From Ichthyophonus hoferi (lineage: Eukaryota; Opisthokonta; Ichthyosporea; Ichthyophonida; Ichthyophonidae), in assembly GCA_002751075.1 (NCBI GenBank), contig NAOQ01000035.1, positions 237,051 through 263,923 on the forward strand: a DNA stretch of 26,873 nt, given 5' to 3'. Positions 10,152 through 22,919 of the stretch are shown here, piece by piece. Each line of letters opens with the position of its first letter. Position 1 is the stretch's first letter. The position numbers were made by a program, and so were the translations under genes. The notes beneath the pieces were generated by a model. It was given only the letters and a program-made list of their open reading frames with translations. It ran no database searches and was not told where the DNA came from.

Positions 10152-13100
10152 ATGAAAGTGGAACTCTTATTCACCTTAGTTACAGTCGCACAGGCTTCTG
10201 CTTTCTCCCCACGTTTTAGACATAAAGCCGTACTTGATAAGAAATACAGTTTGAGTTGGCAGCCAATATATGCAAGTCTAGCACCAAGTTTTTCCGATAA
10301 TACTAATACTAATCCAGTTATAAATTCCCCAAAAACAACAAATTACGATTTGAATCCCATAAGCATATCAAATAATATAGACTATCATATAGTTGGTGGC
10401 ACAAAGCTAGGTAAGGTTCCTGGATGGATGGTTTCTCTGCGGCGGCCAAGCGAAACTGATGTCAACGTAATGGAACATTTCTGTGGCGCTACATTAATTG
10501 CTGATACTTGGGTATTAACAGCTGCGCACTGTATCGACACATGGTCTGCACTGGAATACCAAGTATCTCATTACCCATTTTTCTTTTCTAATATACATTT
10601 TTAAGGTTATAACCTTTCAGTTTTTATATGGAGCACAAACGAAAATGTGTCATATATACTATTTATATTTTTTTATGACTTGCTCTCCACGATTATTTGT
10701 GAATTGTGCCTACCTAACCGAGTTGGTATGTTGGGTACTAAACATAGCTTGCTATATTCTTGTATTATACATCATAGATTAAAAAACTTGGGTATAACAA
10801 AATGTAAGACTAACAACTACCCAGTTTTACAAATATCCATTGGCTTTTGTACAGGGCATATGCCTCTTGGCGATAAGAAATAATTATGTAGTTTCTCCTA
10901 CCAATACACGATAATATTAAATCATACTACTGCCTTAGTCAATTTCCTTTGTACTAACAGAGCCTCTTTACATAAAATGCTTAGCACAATAATTACCATA
11001 CATCATACTTTACGACCCTAAATCTAAAATACAGAAAGATCGGATTGAATATTAAGGTAATCAATTAGTCTGTTTTAAATATATATTTTGCCTTTCACTC
11101 CATTTCTGGGATATTTCACACAAAACAAATCTTGCTTGAATCTATATTAATTATTACTGAATAGTTGTTTCAATTTTATTTCAACTTGCATTTAATATAT
11201 ATTTTTTTCACAATAATATCTTCCTGACAAATGTTATATCTTTCTCGAGTAATTAAAAACAAATGATAATACATTTAAAAGAATAGTACAGCAATACCGT
11301 ATACGTTCATCTTGTGTTATCTGTAAGAAGAATTAAAATTATTTACAATTAATTTCATGCCAGCCATTCACATTAACAATGCTTACCAAGGGGTTTTAAA
11401 TCCGTACCAAAAATTAAGCATAACTGCTTACAAATGTACATTGTATTAAAAATGACACCTCAAAACCATCAAGTTTTGAAAATAAGTTTGTAACGGGCTA
11501 TGACCATTTGCCTTTGTTTTGAATAAAATGTGGTCGACTTGCCCTCAATAAAAGCATTTTAAAATATCAAATGCTATTAATGAGAGTCTAAAAGTGTAAA
11601 CTTTACAGCTACGTATTTTTATATTTCTACTGACTAACTGTTTCAAGTACTTTTTACTGTTCTCTTTAATAAGTCTTCAATTGTTGGTTTTCTATCATTT
11701 GTTTATTAAACCCAGTCTTTCACTGGGCTACTTAATCTAATAAAAAATACATTCAAAACAATTCTAATGTAAGGAAATATATCATTTATTAATTTAAAGA
11801 AAATACCGGAGATTCGGGAGTAAGGGCGAGACGGGAGCCTTTCCAAAAAATATCATTTCCCTTATCTATCTTTATATACTGCTTATTAATATTGTTCTTG
11901 GCATGCACTGGGATATTAAAATCAACCCTATCTTGGTTAGATTCTACTTGGTTTATTATTTTTCCATATTTAGGTTTTAAAGTCCCACGTTGATAAAACC
12001 ACATGTTTCATGTATAGTACATTTGAAAAATGCGTTTATGTACAATAGATCTTAGCTAACTGTTAATTCATCCAACTGAAATAATTAAATAAACCATTTA
12101 TATCCATACCACCTTTATCTGGTATATTCACCGTATATATGTCTAACCGTAATGTAAATCTCTTTAAGCTAGACTAGAAGAAATACTCTATCTAATAGTT
12201 CAGTTCTTCTACCAATTTTATTCAGCCTAGAATGAACTTATATTCTTAAGTATGCTACGACATATGTGCCTTTAAATATGGATTAGAATATTATTTTTAA
12301 TAGGAGCATATTCAGGTGTGGATGGATGGCTTGAATAGGAACAATCATGACGAATTTGACAAATTTAACGTTACTAATTTCGTTGTACATCCTGACTGGA
12401 GTGAGATAACAGGTGCTAATGATATTGCATTATTGAAGGTGAGTGGTTGTATAGAGTACTCTGATTGTTAGCATCTGCATTGCCACTGTATTTCTTGATA
12501 TATATACAATGATGTAAATAAATATAGATAATTAGGATACATATAGACGCAAGCTATTTATATTTTGTCCTAATGTGCCTTTAAAATCGGGGTAGTTGAT
12601 ATTTATGAGAAAACAAACAATCAGATAAATATGGGTGTATTTTTTTTAATATAAAACCATTATTATAATGTATATTTAGTACCTATAATATTTTATTGAG
12701 CTTATGCCTATTAGCCTTTGGGGTTGTAATTGAATCCATTAATACATTGCTGTATCGGAAAAACTCTAAAAGTGGATTAATAAAATTTATATTATAGTCC
12801 AATTCAAGAGAGAGAAAAGATCTAATTTATCGGAAAGGTTGCGAAGAGGTGTTTAAACATTCTTTTAATTAATACCACAGCCCGTATCGGTGTTCTTTAT
12901 ACATCCTCACATTTACACTGGATTTTTTAGTTTATTTTTTGTTTTGTAATAAGACAGGTTAGAGGCCAAAATATCCTAATTATTTTCAAGCCTTTGTCGT
13001 CTTAATATAGGCTGATTTTGGCCAAGTGTTGGAAAGTGTAGGTTTGCGTTTTTGTCATCGCATATATCTTAAATATTTAAAGACAAGTCATACAAAAGTC

Positions 13101-16100
13101 ATACATAAAGTTTGAAACATATTTGTTGTTAGGTTATTATTAATAGTGCATATTAGGCTTTTAACCTTAGTGGGAATTTTCAGACTGGGACTGAAATAGA
13201 ACATGAAAATAAACATGAGCTGAGGCATTTACACCCATGTAGATACAAACTCGTCTATCTAACAACCAATGAATCCTTATCAATCCCTAAATAAATACAC
13301 ACTAAATATACGTGTAATTATAGAAATTAAAATATATGAAAACAAACCTGCTTTTATTCAAACATTTATACATACGTAGGTATGCATATATACACATTCT
13401 CAGAAATTCTTATATTAAAAATATATTTCAAGTATTAGTAAATAAATGTGCAAAGATGACCATTCAATATACTTTTCATTAATAAAAATTATCGGTAATT
13501 TATTAGATAAATTAACACATTGGCTAGATTCAAAACCAAAACAAAAAAGAAGATAACAAAGAAAACCCAAAGTTTATATGTATTCTAGCAATGCATTTAT
13601 GTACACATTAGTGCACCAAGCCCCGTGTAATTTTCAAGTTTAAAGGTAGTATGTTCACCTTCTTTAAATACTATAATACGTATTAATGATACGTCAACGA
13701 TACGTTAATCTATTGTCATATTTACAGCTTGATCGGAATGCTACCAAGAGTGATAATAACGTGTGTGGACCTCGACGCCCCATTACTTTACGGAAAGAAT
13801 TTGAGATTCCAGTAAATGAGTATTTGGAAATTATTGGCTGGGGTGTTTTGGAGGAGATAGATAATGAGATGGCTACAATTATTCGTACTGCAATGGTGCC
13901 GGTTATATCAAATGAAAAATGCAATACTATGTATCTAAATGGAATCACTTCAGGACATTTTTGTGCAGGATTTATCAGAGGAAAGTATGTTTGGGTGAGC
14001 TTACATTTGTATATGAGTATCAGCACTAGCATTTGGTGTGTACTACATGTGGTTGAATGTACACACTTATCAATGCTACCAACTATTAAATTATTACTAC
14101 CATACCTATCCGTAATTCTAAAATCAATCTACCACTATTGTAAACATTATGAGATATGAAATAACGCAATAACACTCACCTATTGTCATTAATTTTACAG
14201 AATTGATGCATGCTCAGGGGACAGTGGAGGTCCTATTTTTTTAAGAGAAATGAATATGTTTGACGTACAATACGGAATTATCAGCTGGGGCGTAGGATGT
14301 GCACGGGTAAAACAATACGGTGTATATACAAGAGTGGCTAACTATATCACTTGGATCGTGAATAATGGCGTCAACTTGTATTATAGGCCACCATCACTAC
14401 CAAGTGGACTAATCTCCAATGGATATGGATTAACGGTTAGTAGGAAATTGATTTTGTGCTATGTGTATACATCTTTATACTCCAAGGCTCTGCTTTCAAC
14501 TTTATTTTTCCCAATATATGTTTCATATCACATTTTAATCACTATTCTCTGGTTTTCATGAATGCATATGTACCTTTTTTTTTTCAATTTCTTTTTCAAT
14601 TTCTCAAGTGCATTTTAATTTTTATGTCTGACCCAATGAGGAGGTATCTACTCATGCAATAAAGTTAAATAGGCATTCCTTGCATTAGCCTGCATTGCAC
14701 ATTGTATATAAGTACATCGGTTAGGTTTGCAAGGTTTTTTGTTTTTTACATCCTTTCACATACTTATTTTATAAAAGATATACAAAAATTTAAATATTCA
14801 CTCACACACCTATATTTATTCACAATTACTACCCTATCCATATTCAGCTCAATCTATATTGAGGCCAATGTACCAAATCAAGACATTCTTCATTTTTAAA
14901 AAAAACATATACCTTTAAATGCAAAAAATGAAACTTACGAAATCTCTTTTTCTTTTTCTATTTGTAAATCAGGATTTCTTTCTTACCACTGTCACTATTC
15001 CTGACACAAAAGTTGAGCCTATTACCTATGTTGGATTCAAATGCGGTTTTACCTGCCCAGAAAGAAAAGTATTTGCTAGCTTTAAAGATAGCCAGAGTCC
15101 TTTGGCTTGTATACAAGGAGACCCCGGTGTTGTTGACAATGTTCCCACCTCTGTAATTGCAAATATTAGCGTAACTATTGTAAAATCAAACATGGTATAT
15201 TCAGCTGTTGTTGATTTGATTAAAGATCCTGCTGTTGTTTGTCGCCCTGCTAGGGAACTTTGCAGGGAGGTAATATGTTCCCCAACCATGAGGCTTTTTA
15301 AAAAAATTACCTTAAGATAACTTTTAAATCATCAGAAAAACATTATCTAGTTAAGTGCTATTTGAGATGATATTATTTTCTTTTCTTTTTGGTTATACAT
15401 TTTCCTTAATGAAATAAGAACTAATATTCCAATACTGAATACATAAAATTTATCCTTCTACCATTTTATAAAACTGAGCATAGGAATTTCTACATGTAAA
15501 AGTTATGGTTAGAGGAATTTTGGTTTGGGATTATATACTTACTTATAAAATTATACATAAATCTTGTCAGAATCCATGCATATATCGAACAGGTACCTTA
15601 TTACACGTATTCTCATATTAAATTAACGTTTTTATAAATATTTGTACCATAGCATTCTCAACAGACCTATTTATATACTTGTACAATAAGCACTAAAAGC
15701 AGCCATATTTCTACAGGATTCAAATAAAATCACCAATACGAAAATGTATTCAAAAATAAATAAAACGCACTTGCCGGTACAAGTATATACTCAACGCACA
15801 TATGCATACATGTGCAAGTAAATGTAAGCTATAATAAAAATAAATAAGTAAGTAGGACTGATTCTATGGTTTTTAATGCACTTGTTATTAATACGCATTA
15901 TACATAACGCCAATCAGGTAGAATTCAATACCGTGGACGGTTCCACATGCAAACCTCCCTTGTCAGGTCCCATGCCTTCCACTACTATTTGCCGTATAAA
16001 CTTAAGAGATATATTCCCCAATCTGCCTATTACAAAGATAATTTTACCAAACGTAACTGCTGTAGTGGTTTATGATGGGAACACGGTAAGTGAATCATAG

Positions 16101-18849
16101 TTGAGATCAATAAGTAGATTTTGATGATAACCCTTTTTATTATTATTTATTATCTTTTGATTAGATCAGTTTATATATCTTTTATTTTGTATATCTCATG
16201 ATTGTCTCTTTGTTTTGCTTTGCATCCCCCCCCCTTTTTTTTGTATATAGTATATTATTCGTTACTTACATTGATACTACATATATAAGACTTTGAGTGC
16301 AATTCTGAGACTGCATCGATCAATATTAATTCATCTTCCCATTGATTTATTATCATTTGAGGTGTATCTATTATTTATTTATTTTTATCTCTCGTGTAAT
16401 TGAATAATATTACACATTTTATATTGCCAATTTATTAAAATTAAAAAGACAATTTATTACTTTTAATGAATAATTTAAAGACAGTGATTGAAAATTCAAG
16501 CTTTTACCTTCATCACACTTCCTTTTGTTTTCTGGAAGTTGTTAACATGTCACTACATTTATGAGTTTAAACGGAAAACATCTAGAGTTTAATCTTAATC
16601 ATATATATCCAAATGGCTTATATTTATGTGGATGAATATGAGTAGCTATTTGTTTCTAATTAGAAATAAACAAAAGGAATTAGAGTTGTTAGTATAATTA
16701 CATGTATTAATAATTAGTTAATTAGTTAAAATAAAAAACTTTAGTGTGCTTGGCACAGCCTTGCTAGTATTAGCTCTGGTGCTTGATCTATACCCACTTT
16801 AAATTGTCAATATGAAAGGTTTTAACGCTATACCATCGTAATACTTGATTAAATTAATAAATATAAATTAATAATTTATGCATGTAGAGTGAGTACGGAA
16901 TATGATGATTTTATTATTTGTTCCATAACCAATGAAAAATAGTCTAAGATTAAATCCGATTTGTCCGGATATAATAACTAGAGAACCAACCTCAAGAAAT
17001 ATATTCACCAAGCACTATTTTTCATTGAAGTGCTCATTTGAGTATCAAAAATATATCTTTTTTATATAGCTTTTCTTGCCAAATCTTCTCAATCTCCATC
17101 TGGCACGACAAATATATCACCATCTTTTCTTTTAACAAATGCTTGATATGTATCCAATGAAACACATTAAAAGTTCTGTGTTATTGAACTGGTTGTAAGT
17201 AGGATCCTAAAAAGTATCACTTAATATTTATAATAGATATATAAAATCATAGCACTCCAAAAATGCTTTTATTAAATCAGTAAGAGACGTAATAGAGATT
17301 GTATTAAAACCTTCCCAACAATGGTTGGGTGATTATACTGGGAAATAGCAGTGACATACACTTTCTCTACGTTTCCCTTTCCTATTATAATTCTATCATT
17401 TTATAAACCATTACAAACTACTTATTTTAAATATAGTATAATCACAGACTATTATTACTATCAATAGGTATATATTCTATCTTCCCTGCTCCTACTATTG
17501 ATTATTCTTTAGCTCTTACAGATTTACAATTTTCTAAATTCTATACTTAGACTAACATATTGAGGGATATATGTACTTATACACTAATAAAATTACCCAA
17601 ACCTATACATAGACCCTAAAGAATATAGCTGAGGAAGTTAAAATGACACCAGCTGTCCTATGGGGTACCTGGAAAAATAGACATTCCATCATTTGGACTG
17701 ATATAAAGGGAAAGCTGGGTCTTCCCAAACAACCTATAGTTACCACAGCCAGTATGGACATATCCACCATTAGAGTGGCTGAGATAAATCAGGCTGCTGG
17801 GATGTTGAGTGGAACATTTGTTGATGTGGGTAATGTAGCTATAGACAAAGGTAACTATGTTTTTAGGAAATTGCAATATTTTTCAACGTACTCTTTTTTA
17901 TAATATCTCATTACATTTATTTTTACCAATTTCCGTTGGTTATCAATCTTGTATAATTGATCGCCCATGTGGTTATATATTAGATTGATCAGGTAGCTGT
18001 ACCTGGTTGTTAAAACGATGCAAATATAAAATGCAAGAATTTCCAAAAACAGTTTGTTTTTTGATGATGCTATTCGTTTTACTGACAAACAAGGGAATAA
18101 TATATTTATCTATTTATGTATGTCTTTTAAAATATTTTGGACAAATAGTTTTGCAATATAATAATATATCTGTGACACAAATATTGCATGCATGGACAAA
18201 TGCATTTAATACTACACCACATTCATTTTTTCTTTTCATTTTTATGAAAATAACATAGTAGCAACAGGACAACTAAACTGGTTAAATATGTATATGCCTA
18301 TAAACCCATAATTATGACGCAAAACCATTTACTAACTCACAGCTACACATATTTACACTTCCATTTATAATGAAATGACAAGCATACGCGCAACAAAAAA
18401 CATTCCAAGTTAACTCTTAACGCATATATAGTATAATGCACATACACTTACATATCTTCACAGACACACGTTCCACTTCATACCCAAACTCACGCAAAAG
18501 CACAGTTAGATCTAAACAAGACCTTACCACTACTGTGGTAAATGCAGGCCAATTCTGGTGTATTACATCTACATTAGATAATGTGAGTACTGAATCCTAT
18601 GACTGTACCTTTGTCATCCACATTGTTCAGACTAATCCTCAAACTACAACTTCCTTTTCCTCAATTCAACCGAATGCTTCATCTACGCAAACTTCTGCCT
18701 TTCAAAATTTAATTGAAAAAGTAACTATGAGTATTTCCCATTTAAGTGATTATACGCATATTTTGTCAGTTTCAAGGAATACCAAAGTATCCAATTCTGA
18801 AGGCACATTTAAAATCACACTCAGTTTTAGTACTTATACACATCTTTAG
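10152..18849 (+). CDS. Secreted trypsin-family (S1A) serine protease with large unknown C-terminal region
   Basis: Eight exons, phases consistent: 10152-10562, 12304-12438, 13728-13984, 14201-14435, 14973-15269, 15918-16085, 17613-17850, 18464-18849; 2127 nt, 708 residues. Residues 1-17 look like a signal peptide and 18-79 a propeptide. The mature start IVGG is at 80-83, but the residue before it is His79, not the usual Arg/Lys. Triad: His126 (LTAAHC), Asp177 (NDIALLK), Ser276 (GDSGG). Asp270, six before the serine, with Gly in SWG and YGVY, predicts cleavage after Lys/Arg. Cys111-Cys127 is the usual His-loop bridge. The protease domain ends near 325 (YITWIVNNG). Residues about 330-708 carry nine Cys (370, 374, 392, 436, 443, 456, 470, 613, 628), several N-glycosylation sequons and a Ser/Thr-rich stretch near 637-660; I recognise no family, and no membrane anchor is seen. 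Exons 5-8 are joined by phase and splice sites only, so a separate downstream gene is possible though less likely. Confidence 0.85.
10563..12303 (+). other. Intron 1 of the protease gene (1741 bp)
   Basis: Donor CAA|GTATCT and acceptor AATAG|GAG, both phase 0, restore the protease frame. Inside it are two open frames without introns: 10647-10883 plus (78 residues, no recognisable feature) and 11789-12004 minus (see separate entry). A small hairpin, CCCAG-loop-CTGGG, lies near 11711-11728. Nothing else stands out. Confidence 0.75.
11789..12004 (-). CDS. Orphan ORF antisense to protease intron 1 (71 aa), doubtful
   Basis: An uninterrupted 71-residue minus-strand frame (starts [15 protein letters not shown], ends PESPVFSLN). 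Its mixed composition (Lys, Asn, Asp, Pro, Gly, Trp) looks more protein-like than the homopolymeric frames elsewhere in the spacers. No signal peptide, membrane segment or known motif is visible, and I do not recognise it. It could be a real small gene, an exon of an antisense transcript, a decayed gene fragment, or chance; at this length in AT-rich DNA chance is quite likely. Confidence 0.15.
   Translation of the reverse strand: MWFYQRGTLKPKYGKIINQVESNQDRVDFNIPVHAKNNINKQYIKIDKGNDIFWKGSRLALTPESPVFSLN
12439..13727 (+). other. Intron 2 of the protease gene (1289 bp)
   Basis: Donor AAG|GTGAGT, acceptor TTTACAG|CTT, phase 0. AT-rich sequence with no coding or RNA feature I can support. Confidence 0.75.
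16086..17612 (+). other. Intron 6 of the protease gene (1527 bp)
   Basis: Donor ACG|GTAAGT, acceptor ATACATAG|ACC, phase 0. Contains a C-run followed by a T-run near 16226-16245 and a short hairpin around CCCAACAATGGTTGGG near 17310-17325. No gene seen. Confidence 0.7.
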
Positions 18850-19030
18850 ACCGCGTCTCTCTACAATCTTTAACACTTGCCATTAAATTGGGTTAAAAGT
18901 ACATGACTATGCTTATCTGTACTGGGCTGGGTGTAATAGTCAGCGTATGCATTTAAATATTATACATTATTTTTCTTTTTTTAGGTATTTAATGCTGTTG
19001 TAAGCACAATGTACAAGATTGCTCTTTATT

Positions 19031-19036
19031 AATAAA
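19031..19036 (+). promoter_or_regulatory. Possible poly(A) signal of the protease gene
   Basis: AATAAA 182 bases after the protease stop codon at 18849, in a plausible position for 3' end formation. Motif and position only. Confidence 0.4.
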
Positions 19037-22000
19037 TATTTTTAAGACTTTATGTGATAATTTGTTATAGTCGATTACTGATACTGATTATTTTATGCAA
19101 ACATAGATAATTTCTATTTTTTTCTGTAATATTAAATTGAACTGAGCTCGGTCCTAGCCAGTTCATTTCAACATTAGCCTCCTGTTGCTTTATATATGAA
19201 CTACTTCCCTACCGTGTTGCTCAAAGGTTTTATGGTTAAATAATCAACTTGAATCATTGGGCCTATATAAATAAGAAAGAAGTTCCTTTCCAATACCTGG
19301 CCAAGCATAATGTATTATATATTATCCATGGTGTTTTGTTACCAATATGTAATAAAGGAGTGATCGTGATTACTCAAGATATTAATATGTGCTGATAATA
19401 TGAGATTGTTCATTTAAGTCCAAAACAGAACATATCTAAATTTATGATTTTAGGTTTTTTCTTCTTTTCTTCCTCTTTATATTTAATCTTTATCCGTTAT
19501 CTTTCTTTTTTTTAAAATTTGCTTTTTTTTTTGTAAGAGAAAAATAAGACCTTGATAGAAAGAATATCCCAAATAGAGCTCTCACTATTCCGTTTAAATA
19601 TTTATAGGTGTAAAGGAAAGTAAAGCTATTGCTATTTTTGTCCTCAAGCCAATAAATAGCTCCATTAAACGTAAAATAGAGTGCCATGTATATATATAAA
19701 CAAACAAATTGACTTCACCTAGTTTTACAGCTATTTATAGATACTCATGAGGTCATTATAGTAAGTCTATGTAATTGGATGAAATAATCAATTGCAGGCA
19801 ATCCAACAAAGCAGTCGGAAATATAATATTGATAAGTAAAATAAATTAAATGGGTTCTTACACGAGTATTCTTAATCGTGATAAATGATATCAATGTATT
19901 TGATCTTCCAAGACTGAGCAGAAAATAGACTAGAGCCAGAGACAACTAGGTGGATGCTGTACATTGTTATAGTATTATCTGTATTGAGGCATAGAAGATT
20001 TCAAGTGCATTAGGTTCATAATTATTTTATTTTAATAGAATAAAGAGGAATACATTCTGCTGCAATCAAAGATCTTGCTGCAGAACTGTATTGAAACATG
20101 TACATCCATAATATTAGAACTTCTAGGAAAGCTTAAACAATTTATACACTAATGATACCAGAAGAATTATTCTTTCTGTACCTCTGGTTTCCTACCCCGA
20201 CCATGTGGTCATATATTCTACACCCATACATTTAGTGTTATAATGTATATTGCAAATCTATTTTTATAACCATTCTGAAGTCGTTCTCTTCACAAAATTA
20301 TCAACACAACTGCATCAACTCTGTATCATATATGGATTATTTACATGGACAATAAATCAAGTTACACATTTTAATACTCTAATAAATATGTAATTTTAGT
20401 CTAATTGAATAATGTATTATTATAGCTGCACTAAATTGAGAGAATTGTATTACATATTGCAAAAAACTACAAATGAGTGATAATTAGTTTATGCTTACAC
20501 AAGGTAGTATTCCCGTTTTACATTCTAATCATAATACATACTGATTATGAGCTAATCATAAAAAATCGGTAATTAGTCTATAGAAAATTAAAAATATAAA
20601 TCCTGGAATAGCTGGTATCTTTGTTTGATATCCGTTGGGAATAGTAAGTATAAGTAGAAATAGGGGCGTTCCTGTGGCCTATCTTTATTTAAGAAAAGCT
20701 AATACCGCCTTCACAAGGGTGTTAAAATATTTCTTTGCATACATGGAGCACAGATATACTAAGACATGCTTTTATTATTAAAAAAGTCACCAGGACTTGT
20801 CTCAGGTAGAATGCCTAAGCAATGTGTTATCTGGTCCCTAAAATACATGATCTGAAATGGCTCAGTATAAAGTCACATGATCTCTACTATAAACTGGTTC
20901 GGTTTTAAGCAATCATCCTGTATTACTGTTTAACACAATAGATTGCTCTAAGTATTTTTTCCAGACTACATATGTTATAACTAATAACTGCGAATAATAT
21001 TGAATGATTATTGATATATAAAGAAATAAAATGTTAATTAAATATTCATGTGTTAACAATGTCTGACAGCATTAATTGCGTTAAATAATCAGTCAATTTT
21101 CTATTTAATGCAAGTTATTTGGTAGACATAGATTTGGATGGATTGCAATTGAGCTAAACAACATAAGATGAGCATCAATTAGTTTACAGTACTCTTATGA
21201 GTCCTGTTTTAAGCCTATTAGCACTAAAGAGCACTCTAAGGGTTTTGTATAAATATTACTAGCAATACAAATTGATTCAATTCTTAATAAACATAAAATA
21301 TTAATATCCATTAGCTTGCACAACCTGAGTGCTCATGAAAACTCCAGAATTGAAATGTATTTATGTTCAACGTTTCCAGCATCCAAGCTACCTTAATAAA
21401 TTATTTTATTTGGTATATCTCTACTCTAGTGATAATTTTTTTTTGGTCTTTTATTGCAACCTTAGGCTCCAAAGAGTCTATATTTCCAAATAAAATATTA
21501 TTCCTGCCCATGAAAGCCTTTTACATGATACCTAATTCCCTAGAGGTAATAGGCTTGCACAGACAAGTAGCCAAGCACCAGCTGTGAACGATAAATTTTT
21601 TCTTATCCTCAGCCCGAAATACTTGCATAAAGGGTAGTTACCTCCACATCTTTTAAATATAGAAGTAAGATACTACTTCAAAATGGATCCGAGCTTATAT
21701 TTTTAATTAATACATCTCTTGAAAGTAGGGCCACACACATCTCAATTTGCAGCCTGCTCACCGGAGATAGCAATCCTTCAATTGACCTTTCCAACTCAAA
21801 TCTTTTTTTTTCCCCCTTTTTTCTTTCGTATTTTATAAATACCAATAAGGAAGGCCTGCAACTGCAATATTAATTTAACAATAAGCAAATATTTCTTTAT
21901 CTATATTCCTCCATTAAATGACACGAATAGGCATGAGCCACTCCGAACCGTTTAGAATGAAGCCGTGGCGCTTGTAACCGATAGCGTACCACAAAATAAA

Positions 22001-22366
22001 CGGACAGCTAACGTATGACACATTTTTTTTTTCCAGATGTTAAAGCATTTAACTCTCAGATCCTTGTCCACTGTGTGAGAAATACTAGTCATATATTATT
22101 GCTTTTCCACAGCATAAGATGAATCTATTTATTCAGCCGCTATCAGAACCTGCAGCCGGCACCCTAAAACGTAAGAAAAAACTGTCTATATATATTGCTT
22201 GCAGAAATTTAGGCGCTTAATACAATACTAAAAACAATTAAGAATACACTTTGAACTATAAGAAGCATTTCCCGTTCATCTTCCTTCTGTGTACGTCCTG
22301 CCCGATCGCGTTAAGCGTTCATTCTTAATATAGATCTAGATTCTCCAAAGTACCAAAGACGGACTG

Positions 22367-22453
22367 ATTGGTCAATATAAGTCTATTGAGTATTAGTAAC
22401 CAATAACAATTCTGACAGAGTTTTCAATGATTCTTACAGCAAAACTAGCCAAT
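22367..22453 (+). promoter_or_regulatory. Cluster of three CCAAT boxes
   Basis: ATTGG at 22367-22371, CCAAT at 22400-22404 and CCAAT at 22449-22453, each in a GATTGG/ACCAATA/GCCAATCA context, lie within 90 bases, about 470-550 bases before the start codon at 22920. This resembles an NF-Y-type promoter cluster, but the function is inferred. Confidence 0.35.
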
Positions 22454-22587
22454 CAAACAGGGCTATACAGCGAATTCCAACAATTGAAGCACCAAGTGCC
22501 ATTGTTATTGCATATTGTAGCACATTGTGTTAGTAACACGACTTACTAGTGTACTTTTTATCTTTTATGCTCATATATGGATAATAG

Positions 22588-22608
22588 TTATATATATATA
22601 TATATATT
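22588..22608. repeat. (TA)n dinucleotide run
   Basis: About 20 bases of alternating TA. Simple sequence upstream of the last gene. Confidence 0.85.
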
Positions 22609-22860
22609 AAGAAAACGCCAGGATTCTTAGTGGTTATCAATACTCAAATAAAAAATTTATTTCACTTTTTTTTTAAAAAAAATTATATTTTTTTGTTTAT
22701 TTCTCACTGTCTAAATATTTCACAACGCCCGTACCACTCAAAGAATTATGATACTTCCATGTTTCTGTTAGATTATGGCTTCAAAGAGAAACGAACAGCT
22801 TGTACTTCATCAACAATTACCCTACACTATATATAATTTATCATAATATTAGTCCTAAAC

Positions 22861-22919
22861 ATATAAGTGATTTGACTATATAAGTGATTGAACTATATAA
22901 GTAATTTGGCTATATAATC
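22861..22919 (+). repeat. 17-bp TATA-containing tandem repeat abutting the start codon
   Basis: Three full units (22861-22877, 22878-22894, 22895-22911) of consensus ATATAAGTGATTTGACT with 0-3 differences each, then a partial fourth, ATATAATC, that ends one base before the ATG at 22920. Every unit carries TATAA. It may be a repeated core-promoter or 5' UTR element. If it is a TATA box array, transcription would start almost at or inside the coding region. Confidence 0.75.

Larger units (their letters stand above)
18850..22919. other. 4-kb spacer before the clathrin accessory gene; no supported gene
   Basis: Contains the 3' UTR of the protease at the left and a promoter-like region at the right. 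Between about 19050 and 21900 only short, hydrophobic or Lys/Asn/Ile-rich frames occur (for example 21363-21587), none with motifs or splice support. Around 21920-22330 the sequence is less AT-biased and has more CpG steps, which could be 5' UTR, an unseen exon, or regulatory DNA. Confidence 0.5.

Noticed and set aside
10647-10883. 78-residue plus-strand frame in protease intron 1
   Set aside because: Lies wholly within the intron defined by phase-matched splice sites; no recognisable feature.
11711-11728. Hairpin CCCAG-TCTTTCA-CTGGG resembling a terminator or histone-type stem-loop
   Set aside because: Sequence does not match the histone stem-loop, stem is only five pairs, and it lies inside an intron.
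6979-13022. Shared 15-mer TAATATAGGCTGATT near 6980 and 13006, each with CAGGTTAGAGG close by
   Set aside because: Order of the two words differs and flanks do not align; an exact 15-mer match is not surprising in 27 kb of AT-rich DNA.
14919-15320. Frame starting [15 protein letters not shown], looking like a separate secreted protein
   Set aside because: The hydrophobic start is the translated pyrimidine tract of a splice acceptor (TTTGTAAATCAG at 14972). Joining at 14973 keeps phase 0 with the upstream protease exon, and a good donor (GAG|GTAATA) follows at 15269. A separate gene cannot be wholly excluded.
21363-21587. 74-residue frame with two hydrophobic stretches
   Set aside because: No motif, no splice support, and such Ile/Phe-rich frames are common by chance in AT-rich DNA.
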